DNA of 64,000 nucleotides from Chamaecyparis obtusa (GCA_027943335.1 BSBK01000761.1:911001-975000); one strand, 5' to 3'; shown: positions 24,873 to 37,389, counted from the first letter of the stretch. Notes: generated from the letters alone by a model not told the origin. Numbers and translations are program-made.

Positions 24873-25975
24873 ACACCAAAAACTTTGGTAGACATAACAC
24901 TTGTCTTCGCTTGATGTAAGTACTTGTGGGATTGTGACCATGAGAAAAACATTGAGCAAGAATGCTTAAGGTACTCTTGAGGCCGCGAGGTCCTAGTCCT
25001 TTACGAGGAGCAAGAGGGTGTTGTGAACGGAAACCCTTATTAAGAACCATAGATTAGAAACCACCTTCTTTTAGCCACTTATCTTCTTAGTGCAAGGATT
25101 GATCCAAGTGGTTTACCCAGATCACCTTAAGATACTCACCATATGTGTCCCTTTGGTTGTGTCATTTGACATTTCCACGACAAAGCCAACATCTCTTGTG
25201 GGTAACCACTTGGTGTGAGGGGAGGGGGCATCAAGTTGTGGGCTAAGTTGGTAAGTAATGAGCCTTGTCTTGTAGGTAGTAATTGCTTGAATTATCTTCG
25301 ATTGTGCTATACTAGTGTAAACATTCTCACATACAAACAATCGGTAGCATTCATAGGGTGCAATTTTATTTTTGATATCATAAGTGTTTGTCTTGGCAAG
25401 GTTTCTTTTGCCCTTGTTTCAAGTGCTTGAGACATGTTTGATCCTCTACTATTTGCAAACCTGTCCAAATGCTATTGAATTTGTGATTGAAATCAGACAT
25501 TTTCACCCTCACATTCAGAAACTTGAAATTAGACCTTAAAAACTCAAAATTTTGCACAAATTGGTCAAGATCAACATCAGTATCACATTAGCCAAAGAGA
25601 AATATCGCATTAGAAGGTTGTTCTTGGTGAGAAAGTTTATCTCTAGAATTGTGAGCTACATTCTTGGGAAATTCTCGTACTCTTATTGTCCAAATAATTT
25701 TCATTTAATCTCAATTTCAATTATATTTTGGCCTAGCCCAACCTCCTGGTTCAAAAGTGCAAGGGTAGTCACCCTTTGATTTGAAGCACCTCTTTGACAG
25801 TGTTGGTAAAGCCCCTGCTTCTATCTTTTCATTTCTCTTTGGACAGTAGAGAACTTTGATTATCCTAGTTTGGTGTTGACATTTTGTGAGGTCATTCTAT
25901 TTTTAGTCTTCCTTGGTCAGTCCAGATCTTAGATCCTAGGTGTTGTCATGTTGCTCAACATCTCAATGAACATTA
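24873..25975 (+). repeat. Inner portion of the right arm, non-coding
   Basis: Reverse complement of 23015-24119 with very few differences. Confidence 0.7.
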
Positions 25976-25988
25976 TGGTATCAATTGC
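25976..25988 (+). other. Primer-site-like sequence, right arm
   Basis: TGGTATCAATTGC, mirror copy of the site at 23002-23014, upstream of the broken Ser-rich ORF start at 26138. Confidence 0.5.
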
Positions 25989-26137
25989 ACAAGATGGCTC
26001 TTAGTCTTCTTCTTTCTTCTCCATTTCCCATGTTCTTCTGAAGTCTTCTATTCCCATGGGAAATTCTTCTTCTTCTTCTTATTCTTTTCCTCTTATTATC
26101 TAGTCTACCTTCTTCTATTCATCTATTCATTTCTTCC

Positions 26138-26374
26138 ATGCTTGATTACTTCTCTTCTACAACCATGAATCTTGACTATCTAGCTTTGGAACCTTCATTA
26201 AGAATAGATGATCTTGAGCTCATTGACATATTCGAAAAGTGTTGTTCCTCCAAAATTCTCATGAGTGATGAATTTATAGCAAAAATAAAAGAAAAGATGA
26301 TTAAATCAGATGCCTTTGCTAGAATCATAAACATGATCATATCACGATCTTCTTCTTCCAAACATTCTTTATCA
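26138..26374 (+). pseudogene. Start of the Ser-rich ORF, right arm (broken)
   Basis: It encodes the first 79 residues of the Ser-rich protein (MLDYFSSTTMNLDYLALEP...), nearly identical to the left-arm copy, with one Ala for Ser near residue 62. Similarity stops after SKHSLS, where foreign sequence (26375-26649) begins. The rest of the ORF lies beyond it on the opposite strand. Confidence 0.8.
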
Positions 26375-26649
26375 TATATGGGCACGGATTTGAAAACGCT
26401 AGAAATTTCATAAAATTTCAAAAAGATAGCTAAGAACCCGAAACTTGCAAGATAGATAAAATAACTCAAAAATAGGTCACTGCCAGGTACAGACACAGTA
26501 TCGCGCGATACTTCACCCAACACCAGGTGATACTTCTTAGTCCGCGTGATATTTCACCTTATGCCAGGCGATATATCTCAGTACTGGTGGGTGATATACT
26601 CCAGGCAGGTCAGGCGATAGTCCGTAAAGGGTGAACTATCGCGCGATAT
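26375..26649. other. Filler sequence with GATA-type short repeats and two TATCGCGCGATA palindromes
   Basis: It has no counterpart in the left arm. It contains the palindrome TATCGCGCGATA twice (about 26491 and 26638) and several (C/G)G(C/T)GATA(C/T)TTC or CCAGG(C/T)GATA motifs between them. Origin unknown; it sits exactly at one breakpoint of the inverted block. Confidence 0.6.
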
Positions 26650-28600
26650 TTCTTCTTAGATATCTCTTTTGACTTTATACCTCCATGTCGATTAGAGGAG
26701 ACATGGTGATCTTCTTTTTTTGATGGATTCTTGTATTGCTTCTTTTTCTTGTATTGAACATTCAAGTTACTTCCAAAAGACTTGGGACTTGTGGAAGAAG
26801 AAGGAAAATATGACTAGTATAGATGGGTGGATGGATGAAAATGATTCAAGGGTATGCATCTATGTTGATCTTGAGGAAAGATAGGAGATGGAGGGATATA
26901 AGAACCCAAGATGGATGACGAATTAGGAGAATTAGGAGGGGAAAGTGAAGGGACATAAGGACCCAAGATGGAAGGAAGACATGAAGCCCTTAGTATTGGT
27001 GGAGGAGGTCCAAGGATGGAAGTGGAAGATGCAAAAGGATAATCAATAAGTTCATCAACATCTATATGACAACCAAGGACATCAACATCTTTAGAGTGAG
27101 CATTAGGATTTACAATAGGATCATGAACATCTTGAATAGGAGCAACTTCTTTGATAGGATTGTTCAGAGCTTGCAAAGACTTAGGAAGAGTAGAAAGCGG
27201 AAATGAATATGGAGTGGTAGAACAAGAAGATGAAATACTTTGATCTTGACAAGTTGCTTTGGATAGCATAAGCGCATCATTTTTTTCTTGATTTTCAATA
27301 GGCTTAACATCAGAAGTAACAACACCATTTTTAATAACCTTAATGGAAACATCATCTTTGGAAAGCACAAGTGTGGTAAGGTTATTTTGATTATCAATAA
27401 GCTCAATAGTGTAAGTAGTAGCTTGATCTTGCTTAGGATATGGTGGAATGAATGTGGAAGAGTGTAGAGGATCAAAAGAACCATGAAACGGATAAGAGAC
27501 ATCATGAAAAGGATTGGATGACATGGAGGGTTCTTGATCTTGATCTTTCTTTATGTTCTTTTCTTTATCATTTTCAGAGTCTTCTTGACATGGAGCCACT
27601 TCTAAGGACAAGGAAGTAGGTTGGATTTGTATGGAAGACTTTGGAAGAGATGGCGAAGGACTAGCTGAAGTAGGTATTATAGCAGATGAAGGCTTAGGCT
27701 CTTTAGGTTCGACATTATTGAAAGTATTTGCAGCCAAGTGAAGGTTATCTTGAGTATCTTTAAAAGGTGGCCCTTGAGGATAACTATAGGGAACCGCATG
27801 GAAAGCATTAGGAACTTTGTTGGATGAAGGATTTGTGCTCTTAAGGCTCCTTGAAGGCTTTGTGAAAGATTTGGAAGACTTGGCAGCTTTAGGAGATGTG
27901 TGGATATTGGAGGAAATAGGAGATGGAAAGGAACCCTCACAAGACAAAGGTTCAGCATTAACATGATCTTGCTTGAGAGTGCAACCTTTATTTTCAGCAT
28001 GAGAACTTTTAGACAAGACATGCTCATAGTATCTTTGTTTATAATCAGCACGAAAAGCTTTCTCTTCCTCAATAGAAGCAGATGTATCATATTGTTCACA
28101 ACAAATATCATAATTTCTCTCAAAATCAGAATCATATGGATCACCATCACAATCTATCCAATAGGATGACCCTTTAGTAAGCCTAAGCACACGACGAGGA
28201 GGACTCTTAGGAACATAGGTGCCATAAGTATTGCTACATTGTCCATCATCATAGTCATCAAAGGTAGGTGTGTCACTCTTTATGGAAGAGACATCACAAG
28301 GACTATCATGTTGCTCTTTATGGTATGTCTTCTGAAGAGAAGGAAGACTCTTAGGAGAAGTAGAAGAAGAACGAGATCGTGAAGAAGAGGAAATTGAAGA
28401 CTTAGTGGAAGAAGAAGACTTGGATAATAAGGAATTTGAATAGTGTTTAGAAGAGTCATGATAAGATTTGGAAGATGAAGAATGTGAATAGTGTTTAGAA
28501 GAATCATGATAAGATTTAGAAGATGAAGAACGAGAATGATGTCTGGAAGAGTCATGATAAGACTTGGAAGGTGAAGAAGAATGAGAAGGTTTAGATGATG
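26650..28600 (-). repeat. Inverted block inside the right arm
   Basis: It matches 20680-22620 of the left arm in the same orientation, although the arm around it is reversed. The right junction (GATGATGAATAGCTAGAAG) resembles both parents (GATGATAAAG in the ORF, GATGATGCATAGCTAG in the flank), leaving a GATGATG microhomology. Confidence 0.75.
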
Positions 28601-28631
28601 AATAGCTAGAAGACTGAGGGTATGAGAACAT
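26814..28631 (-). CDS. Shortened Ser-rich retroelement protein (605 aa), rearranged copy
   Basis: A 605-codon frame in the inverted block. The first dozen residues (MFSYPQSSSYSSS) come from the flanking 3' region of the element, then the frame enters the Ser-rich sequence at the position of residue about 79 of the 841-aa protein. It follows that protein with scattered substitutions, one lost DDYDDY repeat and a short insertion in the middle (KPSRSLKSTNPSS region). It ends at a TAG after HPSTHLY, where the left copy reads Gln. The original N-terminus is stranded at 26138-26374 on the other strand. Expression is doubtful, since the inversion removed the original 5' region. Confidence 0.5.
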   Translation of the reverse strand: MFSYPQSSSYSSSKPSHSSSPSKSYHDSSRHHSRSSSSKSYHDSSKHYSHSSSSKSYHDSSKHYSNSLLSKSSSSTKSSISSSSRSRSSSTSPKSLPSLQKTYHKEQHDSPCDVSSIKSDTPTFDDYDDGQCSNTYGTYVPKSPPRRVLRLTKGSSYWIDCDGDPYDSDFERNYDICCEQYDTSASIEEEKAFRADYKQRYYEHVLSKSSHAENKGCTLKQDHVNAEPLSCEGSFPSPISSNIHTSPKAAKSSKSFTKPSRSLKSTNPSSNKVPNAFHAVPYSYPQGPPFKDTQDNLHLAANTFNNVEPKEPKPSSAIIPTSASPSPSLPKSSIQIQPTSLSLEVAPCQEDSENDKEKNIKKDQDQEPSMSSNPFHDVSYPFHGSFDPLHSSTFIPPYPKQDQATTYTIELIDNQNNLTTLVLSKDDVSIKVIKNGVVTSDVKPIENQEKNDALMLSKATCQDQSISSSCSTTPYSFPLSTLPKSLQALNNPIKEVAPIQDVHDPIVNPNAHSKDVDVLGCHIDVDELIDYPFASSTSILGPPPPILRASCLPSILGPYVPSLSPPNSPNSSSILGSYIPPSPIFPQDQHRCIPLNHFHPSTHLY

Positions 28632-29795
28632 GTTTTCTTTCTTTATCTGCTTGTGGGTATATTTTGTTGGTCCTAACTGTCATGAGCATTTATGCTGGTC
28701 TTACTTGACCCTATGGATTGACAAGGTATTATCCTTGACTGTTTTTGCGAGTGCATGCTTCTAGTTATCCTGACTTTCATGTGTCTTGATACAAGCATAA
28801 TCTTGCTATATCAAATTTAGGTGATCTCACTGCATTAGTCATCTTGACCTATATGCCTTCGATGCCTAGGTGAGATTTCCACATTTCTATCTGATAAAGA
28901 TCATATTCATATCCACATAGTTATGCTAGTGTGCATTGTATGATCTTACGACGCTACCAATAACGCTCAATGATGATAATTAGATGTCTATAAGCGTTGT
29001 GACCTTGCAAGTCAACCACTTTCATAGTAGCTTGCATTTTTAGGGTCATGTTAGATTAGTTTTGCACTTTGCATATGGAGAGAGCTTTCCTTTTTATCAT
29101 CTACGGACTAGTTGGTCAACTGTGTTCATCTTCTAATTCTTCTTGATCATATCTTTCATTTCTAGTCTTTCATATCACATCATTTTCTATCCATTTTCGA
29201 ACTTGAAATCGAAATCCGAGTCACGTTTCTAAATTTTTCCTTTCTTCTACGTAGTTGACTGACCTTTTGAGGCATAATTTGATTTTCAGTGGAATTTCTT
29301 CCTTTTCATGTCTCTCATATTTTCTAGTCTTTCATTCGCTCTATCTCTAGTCTTTTATTTCTATTCTTCTACTTCCTCACTGGGGCATGTTTTCATTGCC
29401 TAATGGTTAATCTATTGACCTTTCTCTTTGATTATGATTTCATTTCAATTTGATCAAATCTTTTTATCAATTTGCTGTTCTCCTCTATCTAATTTTGATT
29501 TCGACTTCGAGGGGGCAGTATTTATGGGATTCTCATCCCTGATTTGCTTGATTTTTCTGATTCAGACATCTTTTGTGAGCTTTCGCTCAAATTTGAGATT
29601 CTTATCTCCTACTTTGAATGTGATCCCGAATCGACCTCATGTTCAAAGGCCTTTGTCTATGTTTGTCCAGATATGATCCCGAATCGACCTCATATTTGAG
29701 TTGTTTTGTGATCCCAGATCGATCTCACATTTCAACTTCATTCTTTGACTGCATGTGTTCCCAAATCGATCACACATTAGTCAAAGAGGGGAAAA
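28632..29795 (+). other. Non-coding 3' region of the right-arm retroelement
   Basis: Reverse complement of about 17552-18740. It contains the TATCTGATAAAGATCATATTCATATC block, the TTTTGATTTCGACTTCGAGGGGGCA block and the GATCCC(A/G)(A/G)ATCGA(C/T)CTCA tandem, ending in the polypurine tract CAAAGAGGGGAAAA. No gene. Confidence 0.6.
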
Positions 29796-30741
29796 TGTAT
29801 GCACCCTAAAATGGTCGCCTAGACTTTGGGCCCCATTTATTCAATTTATCAATCCTGAATCAATTTTATCAATAATCAATATTTTCAACATTATCAATCT
29901 CTTGATCAAATCCTAATTTCGATCATATATTGGATTTTTATCCTATGGGCTAACCATTTATCCTAAGTCTTTATTTATTTAAAAGGAATATTTCCCCCCT
30001 TTTAACAAATAAAAAGCCCCCACTTTCCTCTTATCCTAAGTTGCACAAATGAAGCATTATTCCTATTTTATAAAAAGGGAAAAAGCACTTTTTGTCTCAT
30101 ATGGACATAAAGTCAACTCTTATTTTCCTATTAGAGGATATGTGTGCACATGGATTGCTCCTCTTTCAAGCTCCACCGTTGATTAAGACTTTTTGCCTCT
30201 TAATCTCCATGGTCCATTTCACCTCATTTCTTATAAAAGGAGAGCTCTCTCCTCCATTTATATATCCATGTTTTATGCTAATGTTATGCTGCAGGTTTTA
30301 GGTGCATTTGAAGTTTGAAGACATTGAAGACTTGTTGCTTTCATCATCTAGTTTATATTTGTTTTCTTAGTTGCATGATCATGGCATCATAGATTAGATT
30401 TCCTTTTATGCAATAGAATAGATCTCACATAGCTTAATTAGGGGTTTGAAATCTATTGTACTTCTTTTCATAGCTTAGTTTGCACTTCATTTGATAGATT
30501 AGTCTTGCACATTCATACTAGTTGCATTTGCATTGCATCTTTCATTTAGATTCTTGGGGACATTGGCACTCTTGCCCTTGTCTTCACTTGAATCTCTCAT
30601 TGCATGGTTGACTAGAAAGGTCACATTCTTGTAGCTCTAGCTGAGAGCAAAACTCATAAGTCCTTTGCAACTCCATGCATAGAGAGCTATGAGCCGCTTT
30701 GTGAGGCCTCATTGTTGAGCAACCTTGCAAGTAATGGTTCA
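29796..30741 (+). repeat. LTR-like end of the right arm
   Basis: It starts TGTATGCACC right after the polypurine tract and ends GGTTCA. It contains a TATA box and the TGCCTCTTAATCTCCATGG block shared with the older LTR at 5941. Mirror of 16578-17537. Confidence 0.65.
30230..30240 (+). promoter_or_regulatory. TATA box of the right-arm LTR
   Basis: CTTATAAAAGGAGAGCTCTC, conserved with the left arm (17090-17100). Confidence 0.55.
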
Positions 30742-30746
30742 TAGAA

Positions 30747-32700
30747 AGGCAGATATACCTATCAAATAATAGAGGCAAGAATCTTTGATTACAGACATAT
30801 TTATAAGAACCTTGCTTAGTATTTGTTAGCATATGTGCAATGACTATATTTATGATCTTTGCAGGCATATCAATGTCCTCATTTGAAGAGCTAGCACAAA
30901 GTATATGTGTGAAAATTTATTTCTAATTATTAATATATTGATGGAGGTGACTAGAGCTCTATTACAAATGAAAGATAAAATATTAAATTATTTAATTAGT
31001 TTCAAGTTGAAAATATTGTAACAATTAATGTGTCTATGAATTGATGGAAGGATTCATGTGTTTGCATCCATTTATCCTACTTAGTCTAGTGGAGTAGTCA
31101 CTTACTCCCTACTTAGAAATTTCCAAATTGTGGGGTGAGAATGCTAAAGTCCTCATTTTCATTTAAATGAGAAAATAAAAATGGAGATGATGTAGGTTTT
31201 TCTTCTCTTTTTTTTTACCTTCTTGGTCTCTGGATTTAAAAAGAAGAGAGGCATGAGGAACCAAAAAATCAGCAAGATACTTATCCAAAAAAGCTAAGAG
31301 TAAATTGTCCCATATTTGAAAAAAAATTATAATTTGTATTTGGTTATTATTTGGGATATGTGATGTTTTATAGATTTGAGATTAAAAGATCTATTATTAT
31401 TTTTAACATTTGACAAATAGATTGCATACTCGATATGCTTCAATATTTTGCATCCATCTTTGCATAGGTATACGACAAAGATAAAATCTTTGAAGACATT
31501 CATTTTCAATATTTCTAATTATTATGACTATATGTCAACATCCACTAAAATAGGTATGTTTATTTATATCACATTTTTATCGTGCACACATTTACATGTG
31601 TAGTTAGCTTTAAACAACTCCTCCAAAAGTATTTAATATATATCTAGGTTCAAAGTGCTTCTAATTTTTATACTTGAGTTTTTTGTGTGAATTTTTTGTA
31701 GGAGATATTTTGTAGTCATTGCAGAAGATGGAAACATACAAGATGTTAGAAGCTTGTTAGTGATTGTTTATTATGTTTCACAGAAGAGAAGATGGGGTTA
31801 ACAAAGAAAGAATTAAGTAACAAAATGTTGCTTATTGTAGACTTAGTGATATATTGATGATCTATCATGTTGATTTATCTAAATTTGAATATATTTTTAA
31901 TTTAATTTAAATACATCTTGGGTTTAACTTGATTCAATGTGCAATATATTTTTAAAATTTTGTTATGTAGGAGCTGCCAAGAATTTATTTACTTGTGAAT
32001 TAGACCTTCTAAATTATAGTATGAATTTTTTTACTTGTGAATTAGAGTTTACTCAATTATAGAATCATCGTACATAGAAGGGAGATGGTCACTTTATTGC
32101 AAGTGGCATCTTGTTTTTTAGAATATTGAACTTAGATGATTATCTTGTTTTTCATAAGGGGGGTGATTATCGTTTATTGCATACTATTTCATTCTCTAAA
32201 ATTGATTATATATAAAAGAGATAAGAATCAACATAGATAAGCAGGAGATGATTATCATTTATTGGTTATTTTTTATTGTGTAGTATGTTATTTTCTAAGA
32301 ATCAATGTAGATAAGATGGAGATGATTATCTTTTCTTATAGGGTATCTTGTTTTATTTTATTTTGTTTAGACAAAAGTGGAAGAACCACTATATATATTT
32401 ATATTTATAAAAACTGATTCAAAAAGAGCTCAATCAGGAAAGAACCAGGAAGAAAACTCGACATCGTCGCTTTATATACAAAGGTTTAAAAGAAAACCTT
32501 AACGCTATGTGATTAGTTTGTTACATTCAGAAGGTCGTGACCACCTTTGAAGAATACAAGTGGTCAAAGACCCATACATTTCAAATTTTGAACTGCTAGT
32601 GGCTAAATTCAAAAATCAAATAGGATGCATCTCTAAACCAATCCCATAGGATGCATCTCTAAATCAAACTCTTGCAAAATAGCCATCTATTTCTCATGAC
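30747..32700. other. AT-rich inner-element sequence without a recognised gene
   Basis: No supported coding region. Between about 32050 and 32345 a GGAGATGATTATC(A/T)TTTATT...TATCTTGTTTT pattern repeats three or four times in diverged form, so this part is an old minisatellite-like repeat. Confidence 0.5.
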
Positions 32701-32739
32701 GCTCTCCCAAATCTGACTACATAACCAATCTCTTGACCA

Positions 32740-33200
32740 CTTGGTCAGGCATAATGGCATATATATTGCTTCTCAAGATATATTGTCTAAACTTCTTGAA
32801 TTATCTAACCAAGCTGAAAGCTTATTTCTCGAGGGCCCAATACCTCACTTCAACATTATTGAAAGGTGAGCTCATAAAATTGATGCAGAGGCTTAGGGTG
32901 TCCAATCTAACACCTTTTTAAGCTTACAAAAATTAACACAGATCTCCTCTTGCTTCTTCTATACATGCACCAAATTTTCCACCCAAGTGGAGTGGCGGAT
33001 AGGAAAAATTATCGTTGCAGCAAGTAACTTTTGAAGTTCCTTGAAGATTAAGGGTTCTATCAACAAATTAACAAGTTGCTACTTTTGTATGAATGACTTT
33101 ATGTTAGGCTTGAGAGTTATGTCATGGGTGATGATGGAAGTATCAAATATCTTCAGATCTTCATATCAAGTTGTGTTAACTTACCGATGACTTGATGCTT
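32740..33200 (-). pseudogene. Ty3/gypsy reverse-transcriptase remnant
   Basis: The minus strand translates, with several stops, to the start of a gypsy reverse transcriptase: HDITLKPNIKSFIQK, then PLIFKELQKLLAATIIFPIRHSTWVENLVHV, then KKQEEICVNF. This parallels the family pattern H.I.L.P...P..Q.....P.....I..E...LL.A..I.P...S.WV...V.V.KK.G..R.C.DF. The catalytic YVDD block is not found. It is a decayed piece with no LTRs of its own visible, inserted in or carried by the inner CACTA element just upstream of the transposase gene. Confidence 0.65.
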
Positions 33201-33364
33201 GACTCTCAGTAAAATGGTGATATAGGGTCCTTATATTACACATAATTTTGATTAAAAGTTAAAATATAGCATTAAAATCTAAATGATAAAGATATTTCAT
33301 ATGATGTTTTCGATATTAAAATGGTTGAGAAAATGGTTGTTCACTAACGATTTTTATCAGCAGG

Positions 33365-36300
33365 TTGCAAACAAATCATCCTTCTTCCACCAACGAGTCA
33401 TTCCATTCAAGAAATACCATGTCTGACGATATCAACGCACAAACAAATAGGGAGACAATTGCTAGACTATGGTCTAACTTAAAAAGAAAGGGTGATGGAA
33501 AATGTTATTGTCCTTGCAAACTTTGTAAGGGCTTAAAGACTCGAAGATATCTAATCAAAACAACTGAGGAACATTGTAGGCAACATGGTCACATTGAAGG
33601 GGGAAATGAATTTCGTCCATTGGTATGTATTTTAATATTTTATAAAATACATAAGACATGATTTGATGATGACAACATGATCATGGTTAATATAAGGTCA
33701 TCATTTTCATATAGGTCAACGTTCCTCAATTTCATGTTATGGACCATGACAATCTGGAGAATGTGGATTTCCAAACGAGGGAACATGGAGGTGTGAACAT
33801 AGAAGTAGAAGGTAATGATATCATGGAAGAAGACCACGATGATGAAGAAGATCAATATGATCAGGATGATCAAGATGATGATGATGTTGATGCAGAGCTT
33901 GATGTACCTTTACTTGAGAAGGCACACGAGCCCCTATATGAAGGCTTCGAAACAACTCTTCTTGTCGCTGTATTGTTGTTGGTGAACCTGAAGGTTATGA
34001 ATGGTTTATCCAACGTAGCAATGACACGTATGTTAAGGTATGTCATCTTTTTTCATTATTTTAGTCGTAATTCCCTTGCAATTAATATTGGATGAATCGT
34101 GTAGCAATTAATATTCTTTAAATTAACAAATTATATTTTTGGTCGTAGGTTGGTAGGTGAGTGTTTGTTACCACCATCAAACATCCTACCTCGCTCGTAC
34201 CGAGAATTATATGCCATTATGAAAGATATTAGAATGGAATATCAAACAATACATGCATGTCTGAATGATCATATTATATATTATAAACAGCATGAATTTG
34301 CAACAGAATGCCCTATTTGTCATATTAGTAGATATCAATCAGATCAAATAACAAAAAAGGTGCCTCGCAAGGTTCTTCGACATATTCCCATTATTCCACG
34401 TCTGCAACGATTATTCAAGTGCAATAGCTTGGCACAATTTATGGATTACCATGCACGCAATATAAGTCAAGATGGCATTATGTGAATGTCTGCAGATGGC
34501 TCGACATTTAAGGAAATAGAAGAAAAATGGCCACACTTTAAAGAAGAACCTCGTAATCTCAAGCTTTCATTGGCAGCGGACGGTGTCAATCCGTTTGGAG
34601 AGATGAGATCTACTTACTCGGTGTGGCCTATTTTTGTTATCAACAATAATATTCCTCCTTGGTTGTCCATAAAGAGGGAGCACATAATGTTGTCACTGAT
34701 TGTTCCAGGTATTTTTTGATTTAATGGTCATCTAAATTAATTTATTATTAATAATCCATCAAAATGGTCATAATAATTATGTAATGTTTTTGTTCATTCA
34801 ACTAGGTAAGTACCAAGTTAAAGATATCAATGTATATATTGAGCCCCTTATCGATGAGTTGATGGTGTTATGGAATGGGGTCACTATGTATGACATCTCT
34901 AGACCAATAGGAAAAAGACAATTTCAATTCCATGCAATTCTTGTATGGACAATACATGATGCCCCTGGGCTAACACATTTTTGTGGTATGTTCTCTTCAT
35001 AACGCCTCTTTTTTGGTATGTTATAGTGCTAACACAAAGTTAACACATTTAATCCAATTAGACATGATCTTGTAGGTCTTCAGACAAAGGGAAAATTTGC
35101 ATGTCCAGTTTGTGGTCCAAAGACAAAATCTCGTCATTCAAAAAGTTTGAGAAAGCAGGTGTTCGATGAGAATAGACACTTTCTCCACAGAAATCATAAG
35201 TACCGAATTACTGAAAACATCTTTTCAATGGGAAAGAAGAGACTACATCAAAGCCATGGAGAATGACACCTCACCTATGGAAGTTGGCATACAATAAAAT
35301 AAATCGTCAAGGTAATGTCATTCCATCTGATGGGTTTTGTTTCAAATTTATCTTTTGATATTGTGTTTTATTTATTGATGATGTAATTGATGCTTGTGAA
35401 GGTCGTCAAGGCATCAATGACCAACTTCCAAAAGGACTCAAAAGTTATCCTACGCAATTTATTAGGTTGTCGTACTATGAGCAACTCTCAATCGTGCATT
35501 TGTTTGATCCTATGCATATTGGAAAGAATGTAACAGAGACATTATGGAAAATATTGGATGGAAGGCGTGACAAAGACCAAATCATCAAAATTTGTAGTGA
35601 CATTGAAGAATCCAACCATGCAATGAAAAATTTTATTCAATCCAATCAAAATGGAGACCAGATTGATACAAGTGCTCTTCCATGGTTATTGTCGGAGCAG
35701 CAGAGCAATGCTATAAAAGAAATTATAAAGAAAATACGATTTCCTACAGGATTTGCTGCGAACATAAATGATCTCATATCAAAGAAAAGTGAATTTGGGC
35801 CAGGGATGAAAACACACGATTGGCATATATTTATTAAGGTAATTCATATTACTTTGTATTCACTATATATTTGTATACTGCATGTGGTTTTCATTGCATT
35901 CTTTTATAAAATATTGATGAGATCATTTTACAAATATTGCAGTATGTTCTACCTCTATCTCTCCCACACCACTTTGCCAACGGTGTCAAACAAGTTATAT
36001 ATGATCTTGGAAAATACATGAGGTGGTTGTCATCTAAAGAAATCAATAAAGAAGATATAAAATACTGGAAGAGAAAAATTCCTCTTCTTATGTGTGAAAT
36101 GCAAAAGTGTCTACCTTCAACTTTTTTCAATGCACAAGAACATTACCTCTTACATCAAGTTGAGGAGATTGAATTGTGCGGACCTGTACCAACTAGGTCA
36201 ATGTGGATGGTTGAGAGGCACTTGAAATTTTTGAAAGGCTTGGTTTGATAGAGAGCACATCCTGAGGGTTCTATGGTAGAGGGATATATGGTATACCAGA

Positions 36301-37304
36301 CCACGGTGTACATTAGTGAATATCTTCCTAAGTTTGCAGCAAAGATCCATGTAGATCGTATTTGGGATCCCAACTCCATTAAAAAATTTGAAGGGGAGCA
36401 CTTGATGGGAAAAGGTAGATTGAGGAAAGTGAGAGGTAAATCTAAGATGTTATTGTAGTTAATTAATTCTTATAAATCTGGTCGAGAGTCGGATGCAATA
36501 AATCTAAGATGTTTTTGATACAGCTGGTCGAGAATGGGATGCAATACATTTGTATATTGCAAACAATCTTGATTGGATGACGGTATGGATTGAATGATGT
36601 CAACAAAATGGTTGCTCATTAACATGGGAAGGTGTTGCTTCATTGGTTAGAGAAGCTCATCGTAATGGAGATCCCAATGTTACTCCAATGGTAATTGATC
36701 TAGCACATGGTTTAAGAGGTGGACAGGTACGTACAAATTTATTAATGATCATGACTCGTATGTTTCATATCAACTCATGATACAAATAATTTACACACTT
36801 TAAAAATTGTAGGTCAAGCACCACAAAGCTATGTACTATCATGGCCACAAATTTTATATAAAAAAGTTGGATGATACAAAGAAAACTTGTGATTCTGGGA
36901 TAAGTGCAGTTTTCGAGGTCACCAATATATCATCTAGAAATGACCTACATCCTCAACAATCTCAAAATCAATACTATGGCATCTTAGATGATATAATTGA
37001 GTGCGACTTTAACTCCTTCAAAGTAGTTCTATTTGTCATCAAATGGTACAGGCTACGACTGAATCAAAATGATCCAGATAGAACTGTTATTCAACATGAT
37101 AATGGATTTACAATGATTAATACAAGGTCATTTGAGCCAGTTGGAGATGAGCCCTATGTTCTTCCAAGCCAGTGTGAGCAAGTGTTTTACTCAGAGGTTC
37201 CACATAAACAGGGTTGGTCATTTGTTGTTAGACATGATCCAAGAGGAAGGCCGATAAAGTATAATGTTATGGAAGAAGAAGATACTGAAGATGATGAAGA
37301 AGCA

Positions 37305-37335
<31 letters not shown>

Positions 37336-37345
37336 CTGATGGTGG

Positions 37346-37389
<44 letters not shown>

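Larger units (their letters stand above)
16573..30746. repeat. Giant inverted repeat: two head-to-head retroelement copies
   Basis: The left arm (16573-24119) and right arm (24873-30746) are reverse complements from TTCTATGAACCATTAC / GTAATGGTTCATAGAA at the outside to GGTTTTTGGTGT / ACACCAAAAAC at the inside, around a 753-bp spacer. Each arm runs, from the centre outward: 5' flanking region, primer-site-like sequence, Ser-rich ORF, non-coding region, polypurine tract, LTR-like end. The arms differ in length because the right arm lacks about 1.95 kb and has an inverted middle. No flanking target duplication for the whole structure is visible. Confidence 0.85.
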
